Below are positions 35,529 to 45,679 of a DNA stretch of 64,000 nucleotides, one piece after another. The DNA is from Labilibaculum sp041595635 (GTDB lineage Bacteria; Bacteroidota; Bacteroidia; Bacteroidales; Marinifilaceae). The stretch is from assembly GCF_041595635.1 (NCBI RefSeq), contig NZ_JBFHJW010000008.1:1-64000 (forward strand). Direction: 5' to 3'. The notes under the pieces were generated by a model. The model was not told the DNA's origin and did no database searches. It was given only the letters and a program-made list of their open reading frames with translations. A program made the position numbers and the translations under genes. The first letter of the stretch is position 1. Every line of letters starts with the position of its first letter.

Positions 35529-35882
35529 GTGAGTCGATATTTTACAAATGATGCATCGGATAAAACGGATATTTCGCCTTTAGAGTTGGTTCAAAAACTG
35601 GAGAAGAACAAAGATTTTATCCTGTTGGATGTGCGAGAACATTCTGAGCTTCAGATTTGTAGTTTAAAAGGAGCAAAGCACATTCCTATGGGACATATTG
35701 CCTCTAAAATGGGTGAATTACCAAAGCACAAAGACTTGATCGTTTTTTGCCACATGGGAGTGAGAAGCAGACATGTGATAAACTATCTTCGAAAGAATGG
35801 ATATACTCGTGCGTTTAATCTAAGGGGAGGTATTGATCGATGGTCGATGGAGGTGGATCCAAGCTTGCGAAGATATCGCTAA
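35529..35882 (+). CDS. Rhodanese-like sulfurtransferase
   Basis: 117-aa single-domain rhodanese. Active-site loop FCHMGVRS with Cys74; ILLDVREHSE and LRGGIDRWS are the family markers. It starts at GTG (35529); no ATG lies upstream in frame. It likely carries persulfide sulfur in the cytoplasm (no signal peptide); the acceptor is unknown. Confidence 0.87.
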   Translation: MSRYFTNDASDKTDISPLELVQKLEKNKDFILLDVREHSELQICSLKGAKHIPMGHIASKMGELPKHKDLIVFCHMGVRSRHVINYLRKNGYTRAFNLRGGIDRWSMEVDPSLRRYR

Positions 35883-35922
35883 GAGTATTGCCAAAGGCAA
35901 TTTATCATTGTAGATGCACTTT

Positions 35923-38058
35923 TTATTCCACAAATATACTTTGTCTTACTACTATTGGCTCTCCACTTTCCGAGATCCCTTCCATTCTTAATTCATATTC
36001 TCCTTTTACATCGCTTGTTGTAAATTGTAAATTACTATTTTGATTTTCGCTTAAGCGGATATTTGGTTCCCATAGTAAATCGGTTCTAAAATCTGGAATA
36101 AATGGGGCGTTTGTTTCGGTTTGTTGAGTCAAATGCCAGTTATCTGTAAACAAAGGCAGATAGTACCTTTCTGTGTTTTTAGGTAGTTTTTCTATTTTGC
36201 AGTCTTTGTTTTTAGATATGACATGAATGATTCCGTAAAAGTGCGCACTTCCAAAATAGTATTCGAAGGGAACGATTTCAATTTTATCTATTTCCGAAGG
36301 GTTTTTATCCAGAATAATTCTTGGATTACTTATTAGTAAGCCATCGTAAAGTATGAGTGGTGCTTGTTTCATTAGCACAGTTTGCTCTGGACTAAAAACG
36401 TTCATATAAGTTTTCTTGTTACGATATTTTATTTTTACTGGCGAAATAAATTCGTGAAAGTATTCTTCCAGAGAATCCAGACGAATATAGTTGTCAATTT
36501 TTATGGATGAGTAGGCTTTCCCAAAGAAATTACTTGTTGCCCGATGCAGGCTAGAATCTATTGTTTCGGTATATATTTTTTGTTTGTAGATTTCTCTTAT
36601 TTTCAGATCTTGATACCGTTTTTTTAGAAACTCAATTTGGTTGGTAGTAAGATCTGATTTTTTCCAGGGAACTGGAGCAAAACCTGTACCCTTAAATTTT
36701 TCTTTTAATTGAATGGTGCATTCTTCCATATCGTCGTTATTTAACTGAATGGAAATATCATGCAAACCTTTTTGCAAGGGAAGAAGAAAGAAAAACTCAC
36801 CATTTTTGTTTGATTTGATGGTATTTAAATCGGCATATTCACCAATTTTTGATAGAAATACACTTTTGTTGACAATGACTTCTTTGTTTTCCTGATTTTT
36901 GATTTGACCTTTCAAAACATAGGCTTCTTCTTCGGGATATTGTTCAGAAGTAGCAGGATAACTTGGTTTAGAATGTAGCCACAAGGATTCAAGCTCTCCT
37001 TTTGAGATCCAATTTTGATTCGGGATTTTACCAATTTGATTGAAATAAACATTCATAGAAGCTCCAAAATCAGAATAGAGATTGAAATAGTTAATAATAG
37101 AAGGTGAAGTTGGAAAAGCTTCCTTTAAACTGATGCTTGCAGAGAGATAAATAGTTTCATTTTCTTTCGTAAAATCATTTTTGTTGAGTTGAATATTTAC
37201 TTTTTCATTGGTAGAAATATGCATGGGTGCACGTTCGAAAAATAAGTTCCTTTTATCTGTAGTGAGATGAACAGCAGATTGAGTTATTATTTTGCCTTCG
37301 GAATTTTTTATGCAAACACTAAAATTCGAAGATTTAATTTCCTTTTTCGGAAGAACAAATTCCCATTTATTTTGGTTGAATTGGAATTTTTGGTCGATTT
37401 CTATACCTTGATTCGATGCAATTTGAAAATGGAGAGGTTCGGTTGCAATCGGTGAATTTTTAGCATTAAAAATACTAAAGCGAATCAGGCGATCCAGATC
37501 TTCTACGCTTGAGTGAATGGAAATAGATTTTTCTTTTTGAACAGAATCAGCAGATAAAAGAATTGGGTTGTTACTATTTTTGAGTGAGAAAAAAGCATTT
37601 GTATTTTTACTATGAAGGTTTCCTTGCAATTTTTCAGATACTACCTGATTATTGAATACAAAAATTGGAGTTACACTGTTAAATTCCGGCGAACAGGAGT
37701 TCATCCAATATGTGTAGGCATTAATTGCATAGTTCCCCGTTGCAAGTTGTTTGCTAATTAAAAAACCACCTTCACCCATTCCGTTTTGTAAAATTATTTC
37801 GTCCTGTGCCACCGCATAACCCTCTTCATTAATTAGTTCCAGATAGGCAATCTTGCTTAATGAGGATGGTTTTTGTGATACAGAATTGATGCAATACATT
37901 TTAAATAAGACTGATTCACCTGCTAAATACGTATTTTTGTGTGTGTGTAAATAAATACGTTCACTTTCGTGAATTCTGTTTTGGGCCGTGGCCGATGTAC
38001 TTAAAAACTGAATGACTGTGAGAAGGAGAATTGTATAGAGAGAAATATTTCTTTTCAT
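35923..38058 (-). CDS. Secreted macroglobulin-like (MG2-type) protein
   Basis: 711 aa from MKRNIS at 38058, with a signal peptide ending at ATAQ. The start of the mature part, RIYLHTHKNTYLAGESVLFKMYCIN followed by LELINEEGYAVAQDEIILQNGMGEGGF, is the MG2-type beta-sandwich seen in bacterial alpha-2-macroglobulin relatives. No thioester motif is visible. The C-terminal half has a plug-like stretch (NPRIILDKNPSEIDKIEIVPFEYYFGSAHFYGIIHVISK), a pattern shared with TonB-receptor plugs. Last gene of a four-gene minus-strand operon, starting 4 bases after the receptor stop. Probably cooperates with that receptor; the ligand is unknown. Confidence 0.7.
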   Translation of the reverse strand: MKRNISLYTILLLTVIQFLSTSATAQNRIHESERIYLHTHKNTYLAGESVLFKMYCINSVSQKPSSLSKIAYLELINEEGYAVAQDEIILQNGMGEGGFLISKQLATGNYAINAYTYWMNSCSPEFNSVTPIFVFNNQVVSEKLQGNLHSKNTNAFFSLKNSNNPILLSADSVQKEKSISIHSSVEDLDRLIRFSIFNAKNSPIATEPLHFQIASNQGIEIDQKFQFNQNKWEFVLPKKEIKSSNFSVCIKNSEGKIITQSAVHLTTDKRNLFFERAPMHISTNEKVNIQLNKNDFTKENETIYLSASISLKEAFPTSPSIINYFNLYSDFGASMNVYFNQIGKIPNQNWISKGELESLWLHSKPSYPATSEQYPEEEAYVLKGQIKNQENKEVIVNKSVFLSKIGEYADLNTIKSNKNGEFFFLLPLQKGLHDISIQLNNDDMEECTIQLKEKFKGTGFAPVPWKKSDLTTNQIEFLKKRYQDLKIREIYKQKIYTETIDSSLHRATSNFFGKAYSSIKIDNYIRLDSLEEYFHEFISPVKIKYRNKKTYMNVFSPEQTVLMKQAPLILYDGLLISNPRIILDKNPSEIDKIEIVPFEYYFGSAHFYGIIHVISKNKDCKIEKLPKNTERYYLPLFTDNWHLTQQTETNAPFIPDFRTDLLWEPNIRLSENQNSNLQFTTSDVKGEYELRMEGISESGEPIVVRQSIFVE

Positions 38059-38062
38059 AGCT

Positions 38063-40777
38063 TTAAAATTCAATGTTATAAGTTACTGTTGGAATGGTGT
38101 TTTCAAACACTGATAATTTGTAGCCAACGATTGACGAATCTTCTGATCTGAAATAAACAGAGTATGCATTGTTGTGGGCGGTAAGGTTATACAAGCCAAA
38201 AATCCATGAGGTGCGATAGGCTCTGTGTTTTTTCAAACTACCTTTTAACAGTAAGGAAATGTCGGTTCTAAAATAGTTGGACAAACGGTAGGCATTTCGC
38301 TCGGAGTAGTAAATTACGGTAACTCCTTGTAAGTTGTATTTCGCGATAGGATAAGTGGTTGGTTTTCCGGTGTGGAATACTGTATTGCTTGAGAATACGA
38401 ATCGCCTGGAGAGTCGGAAACTGAAAAAAGCCTTGATGTTGTGAGGTTGGTCCGAGGGAGCTTGATACCAGTTGCCGTCGTTTACCGCAAATTCACCGCT
38501 TTTGTCTTTCGATTTCAGAAAACTCCTTGCGTAACTATAGCTCAGCATTGTATTAAAACGACCTTTGCTTTTCTTCAAATAAAATTCAAGTCCGTAATTT
38601 TTTCCTTTGGCATTTAAAACCTCTGTTTCTAAATGGTCATTCAGATAAAGCTGTGCTCCATCTTTGTAATCTTTAGCGTTCTGAACTTTCTTGTAATAGG
38701 TTTCCACTGAAAATTCAAAATTAGAATTTGGAATGTTATTGTAGTAGCCTAAGGAAAACTGATCTCCTATTTGTGGTTTTAAATAGCGATCGGAAAGTTT
38801 CCATGTGTCGGTAGGAGAAATAGCTGTGGTATTTGATAATAGATGAATGTATTGACGACTTCGGTTGTAACTCGCTTTAATTGAGCTATTGTTGTTTAGC
38901 ACATAACTTAACGAAAGCCGGTACTCAGGTCCGTGGTAAATATTGTTTAAACCCGAGCTTGTAATGGTATCTGTTATGTTATACACGCTTGTCGTGTCGT
39001 TGAGGTATTTTAATTCTGTTTTTTTACCCACATTGGCATAAAAAGAATAACGAATGCCTGCTTCTGCACTAATATGCCCGTTTAGATCATGTTTAGCGCC
39101 TAGGAACAGTGCGGTTTCAAGCGCATTCTCTTCTGGAATATTGCTTGAACTAACCACTGAATTTTCTGAGTTCGGCTGTAAGTCGCCGGGACTAATGTTG
39201 TAATATTTTAGTTCGGCACCCATATCTACACTTGTGTAAATGCTTTTTTCAAAATTAAAGTGCGATTTAAAACCGGCTTCGTTTACCTGATGTCGCAATT
39301 GAAATGCGTTGCTTTCAATTGCGCTGGAACTGATATCGTATGAGAAATTTGTAAAGTAGGCGCTTAGGTTCATTTTTAACGAATCTGAAAATCGATGCCT
39401 CCAGTTTAAAGAGCTCACAAAGTTGTTGAACTGGTATATTGTGTCGGAATGCAATTGAAATTCATCTTTACTGTTGTAGTAACTAAGTTCGATCTGATTC
39501 TTCGAATTTGCCTTGTAAAGTATTTTTCCTTGCAGATCTGAGAAATTTGCTTTGGAGTCGCTGAGTTCTTCTGATTTTATTCTATTAAGTATCCATTCGG
39601 AATAGGTAAAGCGAAAGGAATTTACGATTGAAAGTTTGTTTTTTAGTAGTGGTAAGTTGAGATATGCTTTGGCGGTGATCGGACTAATTCCAACTTTAGC
39701 TTCTACTTGTTTTGCAATGGTATTGTTGGAGTGAATGTCGTAGGTAGAGGAAATTCTCCCCCCAAATTGAACAGGGATACTCGATTTATAGAGACTAGCC
39801 TCCTGTATCATATCATTATTAAAGGCAGAAAAGAAACCAAAAAAATGGGCAGGATAGTAAATAGGAGCATTGTCTATAAGGATGAGATTTTGATCGGTGG
39901 TGCCTCCGCGAACATTAAAACCGATGCTTCCTTCTCCGGCACTTTCTACACCTGGTAACATGGTGGTACTCTTAATAATATCAGGTTCTCCCAAGGCAGA
40001 AGGCAAAGATTCAATGTCTTTTGTCTGTATGTATTCCAAACCCATTGATGTTCTGTTCACTTTGTCGTTTTTGGCTAAAACCTGCACTTCTTGAATGTTC
40101 TGAACTTCACTCATTAATTGAACATTAAGGCGACCATCTCCACGCAGGTTAATTTTTCGAGAAGTTGATTTTAAGCCCATATATCTAAAATTTAATGTGT
40201 AAAAACCGGGCGGCAGTTCCAATTCAAAATATCCATTTTTGTTGGAGGTAACTCCTTTGCTTAAATTGGGAAAATAGATTTCAACACCTTTTAGGGCCTG
40301 TGAACTTTCAAAATGGCTAATGGTTCCAAAAAGTTTTACTTTTTTCTTTCCTAGAGCAGTTCCAATTGCATGAATTTTATATTCTTGTTCCTGCATCGCT
40401 GATAGACTTATTTCTTTCTCTTCAATATCTATTTCACTTGTGTTCTTAGTTTTTTCCTTTAAACTAAAATCTTGCGTTACATTTTCATATTGGGTAATGA
40501 TAATTAAATTTTCTCTTTGGATGAATTGAAGTTGGCTACCTGATAAAATATCAGTCATGATAGTTGAAATTTTTTCATTTGTGTAACTTTTGTTTAAACT
40601 CACCTTTTCGAGCCAGGTTCTTTCAAAAAACAGTTCTATTTGATGCTTTGTTTTCAATTCAGTAGCAAATTCAATAAATGTCATTCCTTTTCGACCAATA
40701 CTGATTTCTTTTTGCCCTATGGAGAAAGATGGAAAAAGAATCAATAGACTAAAAATCAGGAGAAGTGTGCGTTTCAT
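38063..40777 (-). CDS. TonB-dependent outer membrane receptor with STN domain
   Basis: 904 aa. Order: signal peptide (to SIGQ), STN/secretin-like domain (~25-110), linker, carboxypeptidase-regulatory-like domain (~145-235: GTISHFESSQALKGVEIYFPN), plug (~240-350: RGGTTDQNLILIDNAPIYYPAHFFGFFSAFN), 22-strand barrel to the C-terminal Phe. STN domains often signal to anti-sigma factors, but none is encoded here. It lies in an operon with a DUF4249 lipoprotein, as is frequent for this receptor class. Substrate unknown. Confidence 0.87.
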   Translation of the reverse strand: MKRTLLLIFSLLILFPSFSIGQKEISIGRKGMTFIEFATELKTKHQIELFFERTWLEKVSLNKSYTNEKISTIMTDILSGSQLQFIQRENLIIITQYENVTQDFSLKEKTKNTSEIDIEEKEISLSAMQEQEYKIHAIGTALGKKKVKLFGTISHFESSQALKGVEIYFPNLSKGVTSNKNGYFELELPPGFYTLNFRYMGLKSTSRKINLRGDGRLNVQLMSEVQNIQEVQVLAKNDKVNRTSMGLEYIQTKDIESLPSALGEPDIIKSTTMLPGVESAGEGSIGFNVRGGTTDQNLILIDNAPIYYPAHFFGFFSAFNNDMIQEASLYKSSIPVQFGGRISSTYDIHSNNTIAKQVEAKVGISPITAKAYLNLPLLKNKLSIVNSFRFTYSEWILNRIKSEELSDSKANFSDLQGKILYKANSKNQIELSYYNSKDEFQLHSDTIYQFNNFVSSLNWRHRFSDSLKMNLSAYFTNFSYDISSSAIESNAFQLRHQVNEAGFKSHFNFEKSIYTSVDMGAELKYYNISPGDLQPNSENSVVSSSNIPEENALETALFLGAKHDLNGHISAEAGIRYSFYANVGKKTELKYLNDTTSVYNITDTITSSGLNNIYHGPEYRLSLSYVLNNNSSIKASYNRSRQYIHLLSNTTAISPTDTWKLSDRYLKPQIGDQFSLGYYNNIPNSNFEFSVETYYKKVQNAKDYKDGAQLYLNDHLETEVLNAKGKNYGLEFYLKKSKGRFNTMLSYSYARSFLKSKDKSGEFAVNDGNWYQAPSDQPHNIKAFFSFRLSRRFVFSSNTVFHTGKPTTYPIAKYNLQGVTVIYYSERNAYRLSNYFRTDISLLLKGSLKKHRAYRTSWIFGLYNLTAHNNAYSVYFRSEDSSIVGYKLSVFENTIPTVTYNIEF

Positions 40778-40786
40778 AGGGGGTAT

Positions 40787-41476
40787 TTATAGATCGAATT
40801 TAGTAAGAATAGGGAGGGCATCTAATGGTGTATGCTTGTTGATCTTTAATTTATGGGTGCGAATAAATCTTCTGATTTCTTTTTTTTGTTGAGGGAAAAA
40901 ATTCAGAATATCTTTAGTTTTCTTTATTTTGCTTAATTGTTGTTTTTTTATGATATACATTCGTGAATTATCAACGTATTTGAAGGTTTTTGATGCATTT
41001 TTCGAATTCAACATTCGAGCTTTTGAATGTTTTACTACATATCTTAACGATTCACTGTTAAAAATCTGATAGTAAGCATTTTGTTGTAATTCGTCATGTA
41101 TAAAATTGCCCCTCATAAAATGATAGTTTTGTTCTCTCTCTAACACGGTAAATCCTTCCAGAAAATAGGGGTTAAGCACGATGTTACGGCTTGTGTTATC
41201 TTCGGTTGGAATGGCTATTATAATTTCATCTTTTGTGATGTCGTAGAAGAATTTCTGATTTTTGAAGTCTTTTCCTTTAAATCGTAGATCTCCGTTAAGT
41301 TCTAATTGCGAGAGAAAAAGTTGCTCGCCTTGTGCAATCGAATAGTTCGGAACCCAAAGTTTTCCGTTGATGATGTTTTCAGAATCGGTGGAGAGTAAGG
41401 CCTGAGCATACAGACTGGGACAAAATTCAATCAGTAAAAAAATGCAGACAAATAGAATTTGTAATCTTATTTTCAT
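40787..41476 (-). CDS. Secreted protein of unknown function in the TonB-receptor operon
   Basis: 229 aa from the ATG at 41476 (MKIRLQILFVC), with a signal peptide ending near SLYA. I do not recognise the family. The mature part is beta-rich up to ~140 (NGKLWVPNYSIAQGEQLFL, GDLRFKGKDFKNQKFFYDI); the last ~90 residues are very basic, with many Lys and Tyr (YIIKKQQLSKIKKTKDIL). It overlaps the stop of the DUF4249 gene and ends 9 bases before the receptor start, so it is part of the same transcript and probably the same envelope assembly. Confidence 0.7.
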   Translation of the reverse strand: MKIRLQILFVCIFLLIEFCPSLYAQALLSTDSENIINGKLWVPNYSIAQGEQLFLSQLELNGDLRFKGKDFKNQKFFYDITKDEIIIAIPTEDNTSRNIVLNPYFLEGFTVLEREQNYHFMRGNFIHDELQQNAYYQIFNSESLRYVVKHSKARMLNSKNASKTFKYVDNSRMYIIKKQQLSKIKKTKDILNFFPQQKKEIRRFIRTHKLKINKHTPLDALPILTKFDL

Positions 41477-41487
41477 AGATAAACAGT

Positions 41488-42612
41488 TTAAGGCCAAAAT
41501 GAGGGTTTTGTAGGGGAATATTTTACATTACAATCGTAGCAATACCTATATCGAACAAGAAATATATGAAAATCGTCTTCCCAATAATCTCGTACGGTAT
41601 AATAAGTGCTTGAATCGGGACTTCCCTCCTGCATTCTTAGGGTAATTAGCTCGCATTCTGGAGGGGAATCAGGAAACTCCATTTCAAAGTCGTCGGTAGA
41701 GAAACTAGTATACTTGGTGCTTACACTAGATGCTTCGAAATAGCCAAGAACTAGATTATCGGAGTCGCAAGCGCAAATATTACCTGCGGCATTTGAAGGG
41801 ATTACGTCGTATAGACTTCCATTGTTTTGAATTGAGGATTGTATGTTATTCCAAAATTCATATCCAGAAAAATTTATCGAATACAAGGACAGGCGGATGA
41901 AATATTCATAATTTAGTTTCACTTCATCTTCATAGATGCTTGTGGAGGATAGATGTGAAAAACTCTTGGTGCTTAAGTTGGACCCATCATAAATAAAAAC
42001 ATCATCAGAATAAGCGTAAGGGTAGCATATTTTAGAAGGATTGTCTGTTAATGCTGTGTAAAAGGGAGATTGCCATTCCCAGCTTTCTTGATATTCCCAA
42101 CGCAAGTAATTACTCTCATTGGTAGAATCTTGGGCATCCATAAAAATTTCTACCCCATCTTTACTACTGGCATCACTCTGAAGAATACTGCCTTCTTCTC
42201 CGTAAATGGATGTGATAAGAACTGAAGGTTGAATGGTTTCGGGATTCGACTCGTAATGTTCGCCATCACTGGTTTCTATTTCTATCCAATACGATTCACC
42301 TATTTGACCTTGGAATGACAGATCTTGCGTTTCGTAAACTCCTGGTGATGTTTCTATAAACGTATCTGAATTTCCCCTTCCATCTTTAATGAAAATTATG
42401 GCGTCGGTTTCGGGATCTAATGTGTCGGCTTCGTATAAATTTACGGTTCTATACAAATTCACTTCGTAGGGACCTGCTTGATTGGTTATTTTTCCATCAA
42501 CCACTAAAATGGATACTTCAGAATCGCTATCCAGGTAAAACTTTTCGGTGCAGGAGTAAAAAATCAGGTTGATGAGTAAAAGGAGAAAAAAAATGATTTT
42601 TTGTGTGTGCAT
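41488..42612 (-). CDS. DUF4249 lipoprotein
   Basis: 374 aa. Lipobox FYSC (Cys21), then TEKFYLDSDSEVSILVVDGKITNQAGPYEVNLYRT, the family's N-terminal pattern. A GESYWIEIETSDGEHYESNPETIQP segment follows and the C-terminal part has several cysteines (CACD, CELI, CYDC). DUF4249 proteins are regular partners of STN-type TonB receptors in Bacteroidota and are thought to lie at the cell surface. First gene of the four-gene operon. Confidence 0.85.
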   Translation of the reverse strand: MHTQKIIFFLLLLINLIFYSCTEKFYLDSDSEVSILVVDGKITNQAGPYEVNLYRTVNLYEADTLDPETDAIIFIKDGRGNSDTFIETSPGVYETQDLSFQGQIGESYWIEIETSDGEHYESNPETIQPSVLITSIYGEEGSILQSDASSKDGVEIFMDAQDSTNESNYLRWEYQESWEWQSPFYTALTDNPSKICYPYAYSDDVFIYDGSNLSTKSFSHLSSTSIYEDEVKLNYEYFIRLSLYSINFSGYEFWNNIQSSIQNNGSLYDVIPSNAAGNICACDSDNLVLGYFEASSVSTKYTSFSTDDFEMEFPDSPPECELITLRMQEGSPDSSTYYTVRDYWEDDFHIFLVRYRYCYDCNVKYSPTKPSFWP

Positions 42613-42695
42613 TTTTGTAGGGTTAGGAAAAAGAGACTTTATGGATTGTGAATATACAAATTAGTCATCATATTAGCTAAAGATGGAGTTTGCTT

Positions 42696-43142
42696 TTAGT
42701 TCGGAATTATTTTTACGGTAATTGATGATTTGCCGATTTTCAATACTTCCACAAAAGAATCTTTTGAAATAACTTCTCCAAATTCTGATTTAGCTCTCCA
42801 AGTGGATCCTAACATTTGAACAGAACCTTTTTTCATATTCTGATTAATCTCCTCTGAAACAATGGCTTTTTTACCGATTAAAGCTTGTAGTTCCAAATAG
42901 GATTGCTTTGTTTTATTGGTGGAGGAATTCTTTTGAAACGACTTGAAAAGAAACAAACAAGTTATGATGCTAGCGCTAAAGAAAAGGAATTGTGTCCAAA
43001 TAGGAGGTTCTAGAAAACAAAATAGAGCACAACATGAAAATACCAATCCGAAAGAGGCAAATAAAAAGGTCGATTTAAAAATTTCAATAGTAAAAAGGCC
43101 AGTTGATAGCACGAGGAAAATATGCCAAATTTCTATATCCAT
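42696..43142 (-). CDS. NfeD-like membrane protein
   Basis: 148 aa. Two or three hydrophobic segments (~5-75) are followed by a C-terminal OB-fold of the NfeD type: LIGKKAIVSEEINQNMKKGSVQMLGSTWRAKSE..ISKDSFVEVLKIGKSSITVK. It is the short form without the ClpP-like protease. Such proteins usually pair with a flotillin-like SPFH protein; none adjoins here. Confidence 0.8.
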   Translation of the reverse strand: MDIEIWHIFLVLSTGLFTIEIFKSTFLFASFGLVFSCCALFCFLEPPIWTQFLFFSASIITCLFLFKSFQKNSSTNKTKQSYLELQALIGKKAIVSEEINQNMKKGSVQMLGSTWRAKSEFGEVISKDSFVEVLKIGKSSITVKIIPN

Positions 43143-43400
43143 TATTATTTGTTTTTTTAAGGAGGTGTATAAAGTTATGTTATCTGAATTGTAATGTCAA
43201 GTGTCAAAAGTGTCAAATTTTATGTTTTAAAATAATTGTTCGTATAAAGGACGCTGAAAGGCTATTTTTAGGGGGTATTGGAATTTCCTGGAATTATCAT
43301 TTAAAATCATTCTAAATAATTTTAAAAAAATGAACTTTTTAATTAGGTTTGCCCTCTTAATTACAGACTCGCAAGTCTTAAAATAATTAATCAAGTAAAA

Positions 43401-44549
43401 ATGATGAATCCATACATTACAGCAGATCACGAAGCAATTCGAAAAAAAGTAAGGAATTTTGCCGAAAAGGAAGTGAAGCCTTTGGCTTTTGAATTGGATG
43501 ATAAAGAGAAGTTTAGTTCTCATTTAACCCAACGAATGGGAGAGTTGGGATTATTTGGGATTCATTTGCCGAAAAAGTATGGAGGACAAGCAAAAGATTA
43601 TCTTTCTTTATTGATTGCAGTTGAGGAAATTGCCAAAGTAGATGCATCACAGGCGTCGACTCTTGCTGCTCATAATTCATTGGGAATAGGTCCGATTTAC
43701 TATTTTGGCAATGAGGATCAAAAACAAAAATATTTGCCAAAGCTTACTTCTGGAAAACATGTATGGGCATTCGGATTAACTGAAGATAATGCAGGATCTG
43801 ACTCTCGGGGAACAGAATCAGTTGGTATTCTTCAGGGGAACAATTGGGTAATAAATGGGAGTAAAAAGTTCATTTCGAATGCTTCCTCTGATATGTCTTT
43901 AGGGGTAACATTGCAAGTGGTTACTGCCAATGATGATGGAAAAAAAGAATTATCAGCTATCTTAGTAGAACGAAGCGCTTCTGGTTTCTCAGCGGCATCG
44001 TTAAAAGGAAAAATGATGTGGCGAGCCTCTGATACGGCTGAATTGAATTTCGAGAACTGTAAAGTGCCCAAAGAAAATTTATTGGGTAACTTAGGCGAAG
44101 GAGCTAAAATTATGCTTCAAACTTTAGATTCTGGTCGTCTAACCATTGCTGCTATGGGATTGGGTTTGGCTCAGGGAGCCTACGAATTGGCTTTAGCTTA
44201 TGCTCAAAAAAGAGAACAATTTGGCAAGGCAATTTCTAAATTTCAAGCCATTGGTTTTAAGTTAGCCGATATGGCTACAAAAATCGAGGCTGCCCGAAAT
44301 CTACTTTATCATGCTTGTTGGCTAAAGGATAATGGTCACGCATTTGGAAAAGAAGCAGCGATGGCGAAATTGTACTGTTCCGAAGTAGCTCAGGAAGTAG
44401 CAAATGAGGCAGTGCAAATTCATGGAGCACATGGACTGATTAAGGAATCGGCAGTGGAACGTTTTTATCGCGATCAGCGAATATTACAAATAGGAGAAGG
44501 AACATCTGAGATTCTTAGATTGGTGATTTCTCGATACATAGGTTGTTAG
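43401..44549 (+). CDS. Acyl-CoA dehydrogenase
   Basis: FAD-dependent enzyme that introduces the alpha-beta double bond in acyl-CoA. 382 aa, the standard length. Seen: FGLTEDNAGSDSRGTE (substrate/FAD signature 1), AYAQKREQFGKAISKFQAIGFKLADM, the QIHGAHGLIKES region, and IGEGTSEILRLVISR with the catalytic-type Glu. Chain-length preference cannot be read. The idi gene follows 9 bases later, so they may be co-transcribed. Confidence 0.9.
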   Translation: MMNPYITADHEAIRKKVRNFAEKEVKPLAFELDDKEKFSSHLTQRMGELGLFGIHLPKKYGGQAKDYLSLLIAVEEIAKVDASQASTLAAHNSLGIGPIYYFGNEDQKQKYLPKLTSGKHVWAFGLTEDNAGSDSRGTESVGILQGNNWVINGSKKFISNASSDMSLGVTLQVVTANDDGKKELSAILVERSASGFSAASLKGKMMWRASDTAELNFENCKVPKENLLGNLGEGAKIMLQTLDSGRLTIAAMGLGLAQGAYELALAYAQKREQFGKAISKFQAIGFKLADMATKIEAARNLLYHACWLKDNGHAFGKEAAMAKLYCSEVAQEVANEAVQIHGAHGLIKESAVERFYRDQRILQIGEGTSEILRLVISRYIGC

Positions 44550-44558
44550 TTGATAATT

Positions 44559-45554
44559 ATGGCAGACAGAAAAAAAGATCATATTGAATTGGCTTTTCGC
44601 TCGCAAATGAAAAATGCATTGGTGGATGAAAGGTTTTATTACGAACCCTTGCTTAGTGCTCATCCTAAGGAAGAGGATCCGAGTTTTGCTTTTTTGGGAA
44701 AGAGCCTGCAAATGCCAATATGGGTTTCCAGTATGACCGGAGGAACTGAATTGGCGGGTGAAATTAATCGAAACTTGGCTCGTGCCTGTGCCGAATTTGG
44801 TATGGGAATGGGATTGGGATCTTGTCGCTCTCTTTTGGATAGAGATGCAAATTTTTCTGATTTCGATGTTCGGTCCATTATCGGTGATGATTTGCCTTTG
44901 TATGCCAATTTGGGCATCTGCCAACTCGAAGAACTCATTCAAAGTAAAAAAGTCAGCAAAATTATTCGTTTGGTTGGTCGTTTGCGTGCCGATGGTTTAA
45001 TTATTCATATTAATCCTATGCAGGAATGGTTGCAGCCTGAAGGTGACCACATCAGTTTATCACCTTTGGAAAGTTTGGAATACTTGCTTGACGAAGTAGA
45101 TTTCCCGATTGTTGTGAAGGAAGTAGGACAGGGAATGGGACCGGAAAGTTTGCGTGCTTTGTTGCACTTGCCGATTCAGGCAATAGAATTTGCAGCTTTT
45201 GGAGGAACTAATTTTGCCAAATTAGAATTGATGCGTCAGGTTGATTCTTCAGTTCAATTGTTTGAGCCCCTGTCGAAAATTGGCCATTCAGCCTATGAGA
45301 TGATAGATTGGGTGAATGAAATTGTTGCCACAGATAAAGAAGTGAAATGCAAGGAAATTATTGTTTCGGGTGGAATTCAAAATTTTCTGGACGGTTACTA
45401 TTTAACGGAGAAATCAACTTTGCCAGCTATTTATGGTCAAGCTTCCACTCTTCTAAAATATGCAAAAGAATCCTATGAGGAATTAAAAGGCTATATCGAA
45501 TTGCAAAGGAAAGGTTTTCAACTTGCAAAGAGTTTTTTACACATTAGAAAATAG
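44559..45554 (+). CDS. fni: Type 2 isopentenyl-diphosphate isomerase
   Basis: FMN- and NADPH-dependent isomerase converting IPP to DMAPP. Opens RKKDHIELAF (substrate-binding KDHI), then PIWVSSMTGGT with the FMN site, LGSCRSLL, VVKEVGQGMG and AAFGGTNFAKLE. I chose ATG 44559 (331 aa); a TTG three codons earlier abuts the preceding stop. It opens the mevalonate cluster, which is consistent since type 2 isomerases often accompany this pathway. Confidence 0.92.
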   Translation: MADRKKDHIELAFRSQMKNALVDERFYYEPLLSAHPKEEDPSFAFLGKSLQMPIWVSSMTGGTELAGEINRNLARACAEFGMGMGLGSCRSLLDRDANFSDFDVRSIIGDDLPLYANLGICQLEELIQSKKVSKIIRLVGRLRADGLIIHINPMQEWLQPEGDHISLSPLESLEYLLDEVDFPIVVKEVGQGMGPESLRALLHLPIQAIEFAAFGGTNFAKLELMRQVDSSVQLFEPLSKIGHSAYEMIDWVNEIVATDKEVKCKEIIVSGGIQNFLDGYYLTEKSTLPAIYGQASTLLKYAKESYEELKGYIELQRKGFQLAKSFLHIRK

Positions 45555-45679
45555 GTATTTCACTTAAAAAAGCACTAGTTTTTTGGGACGAGAATATAAA
45601 AAATGTAATTTAGGACTCCGAAGTATTTTATTATTTCCGCGTTTGATTTTGAATCGAGCAGGAATCGAAAGGTAAAAAT

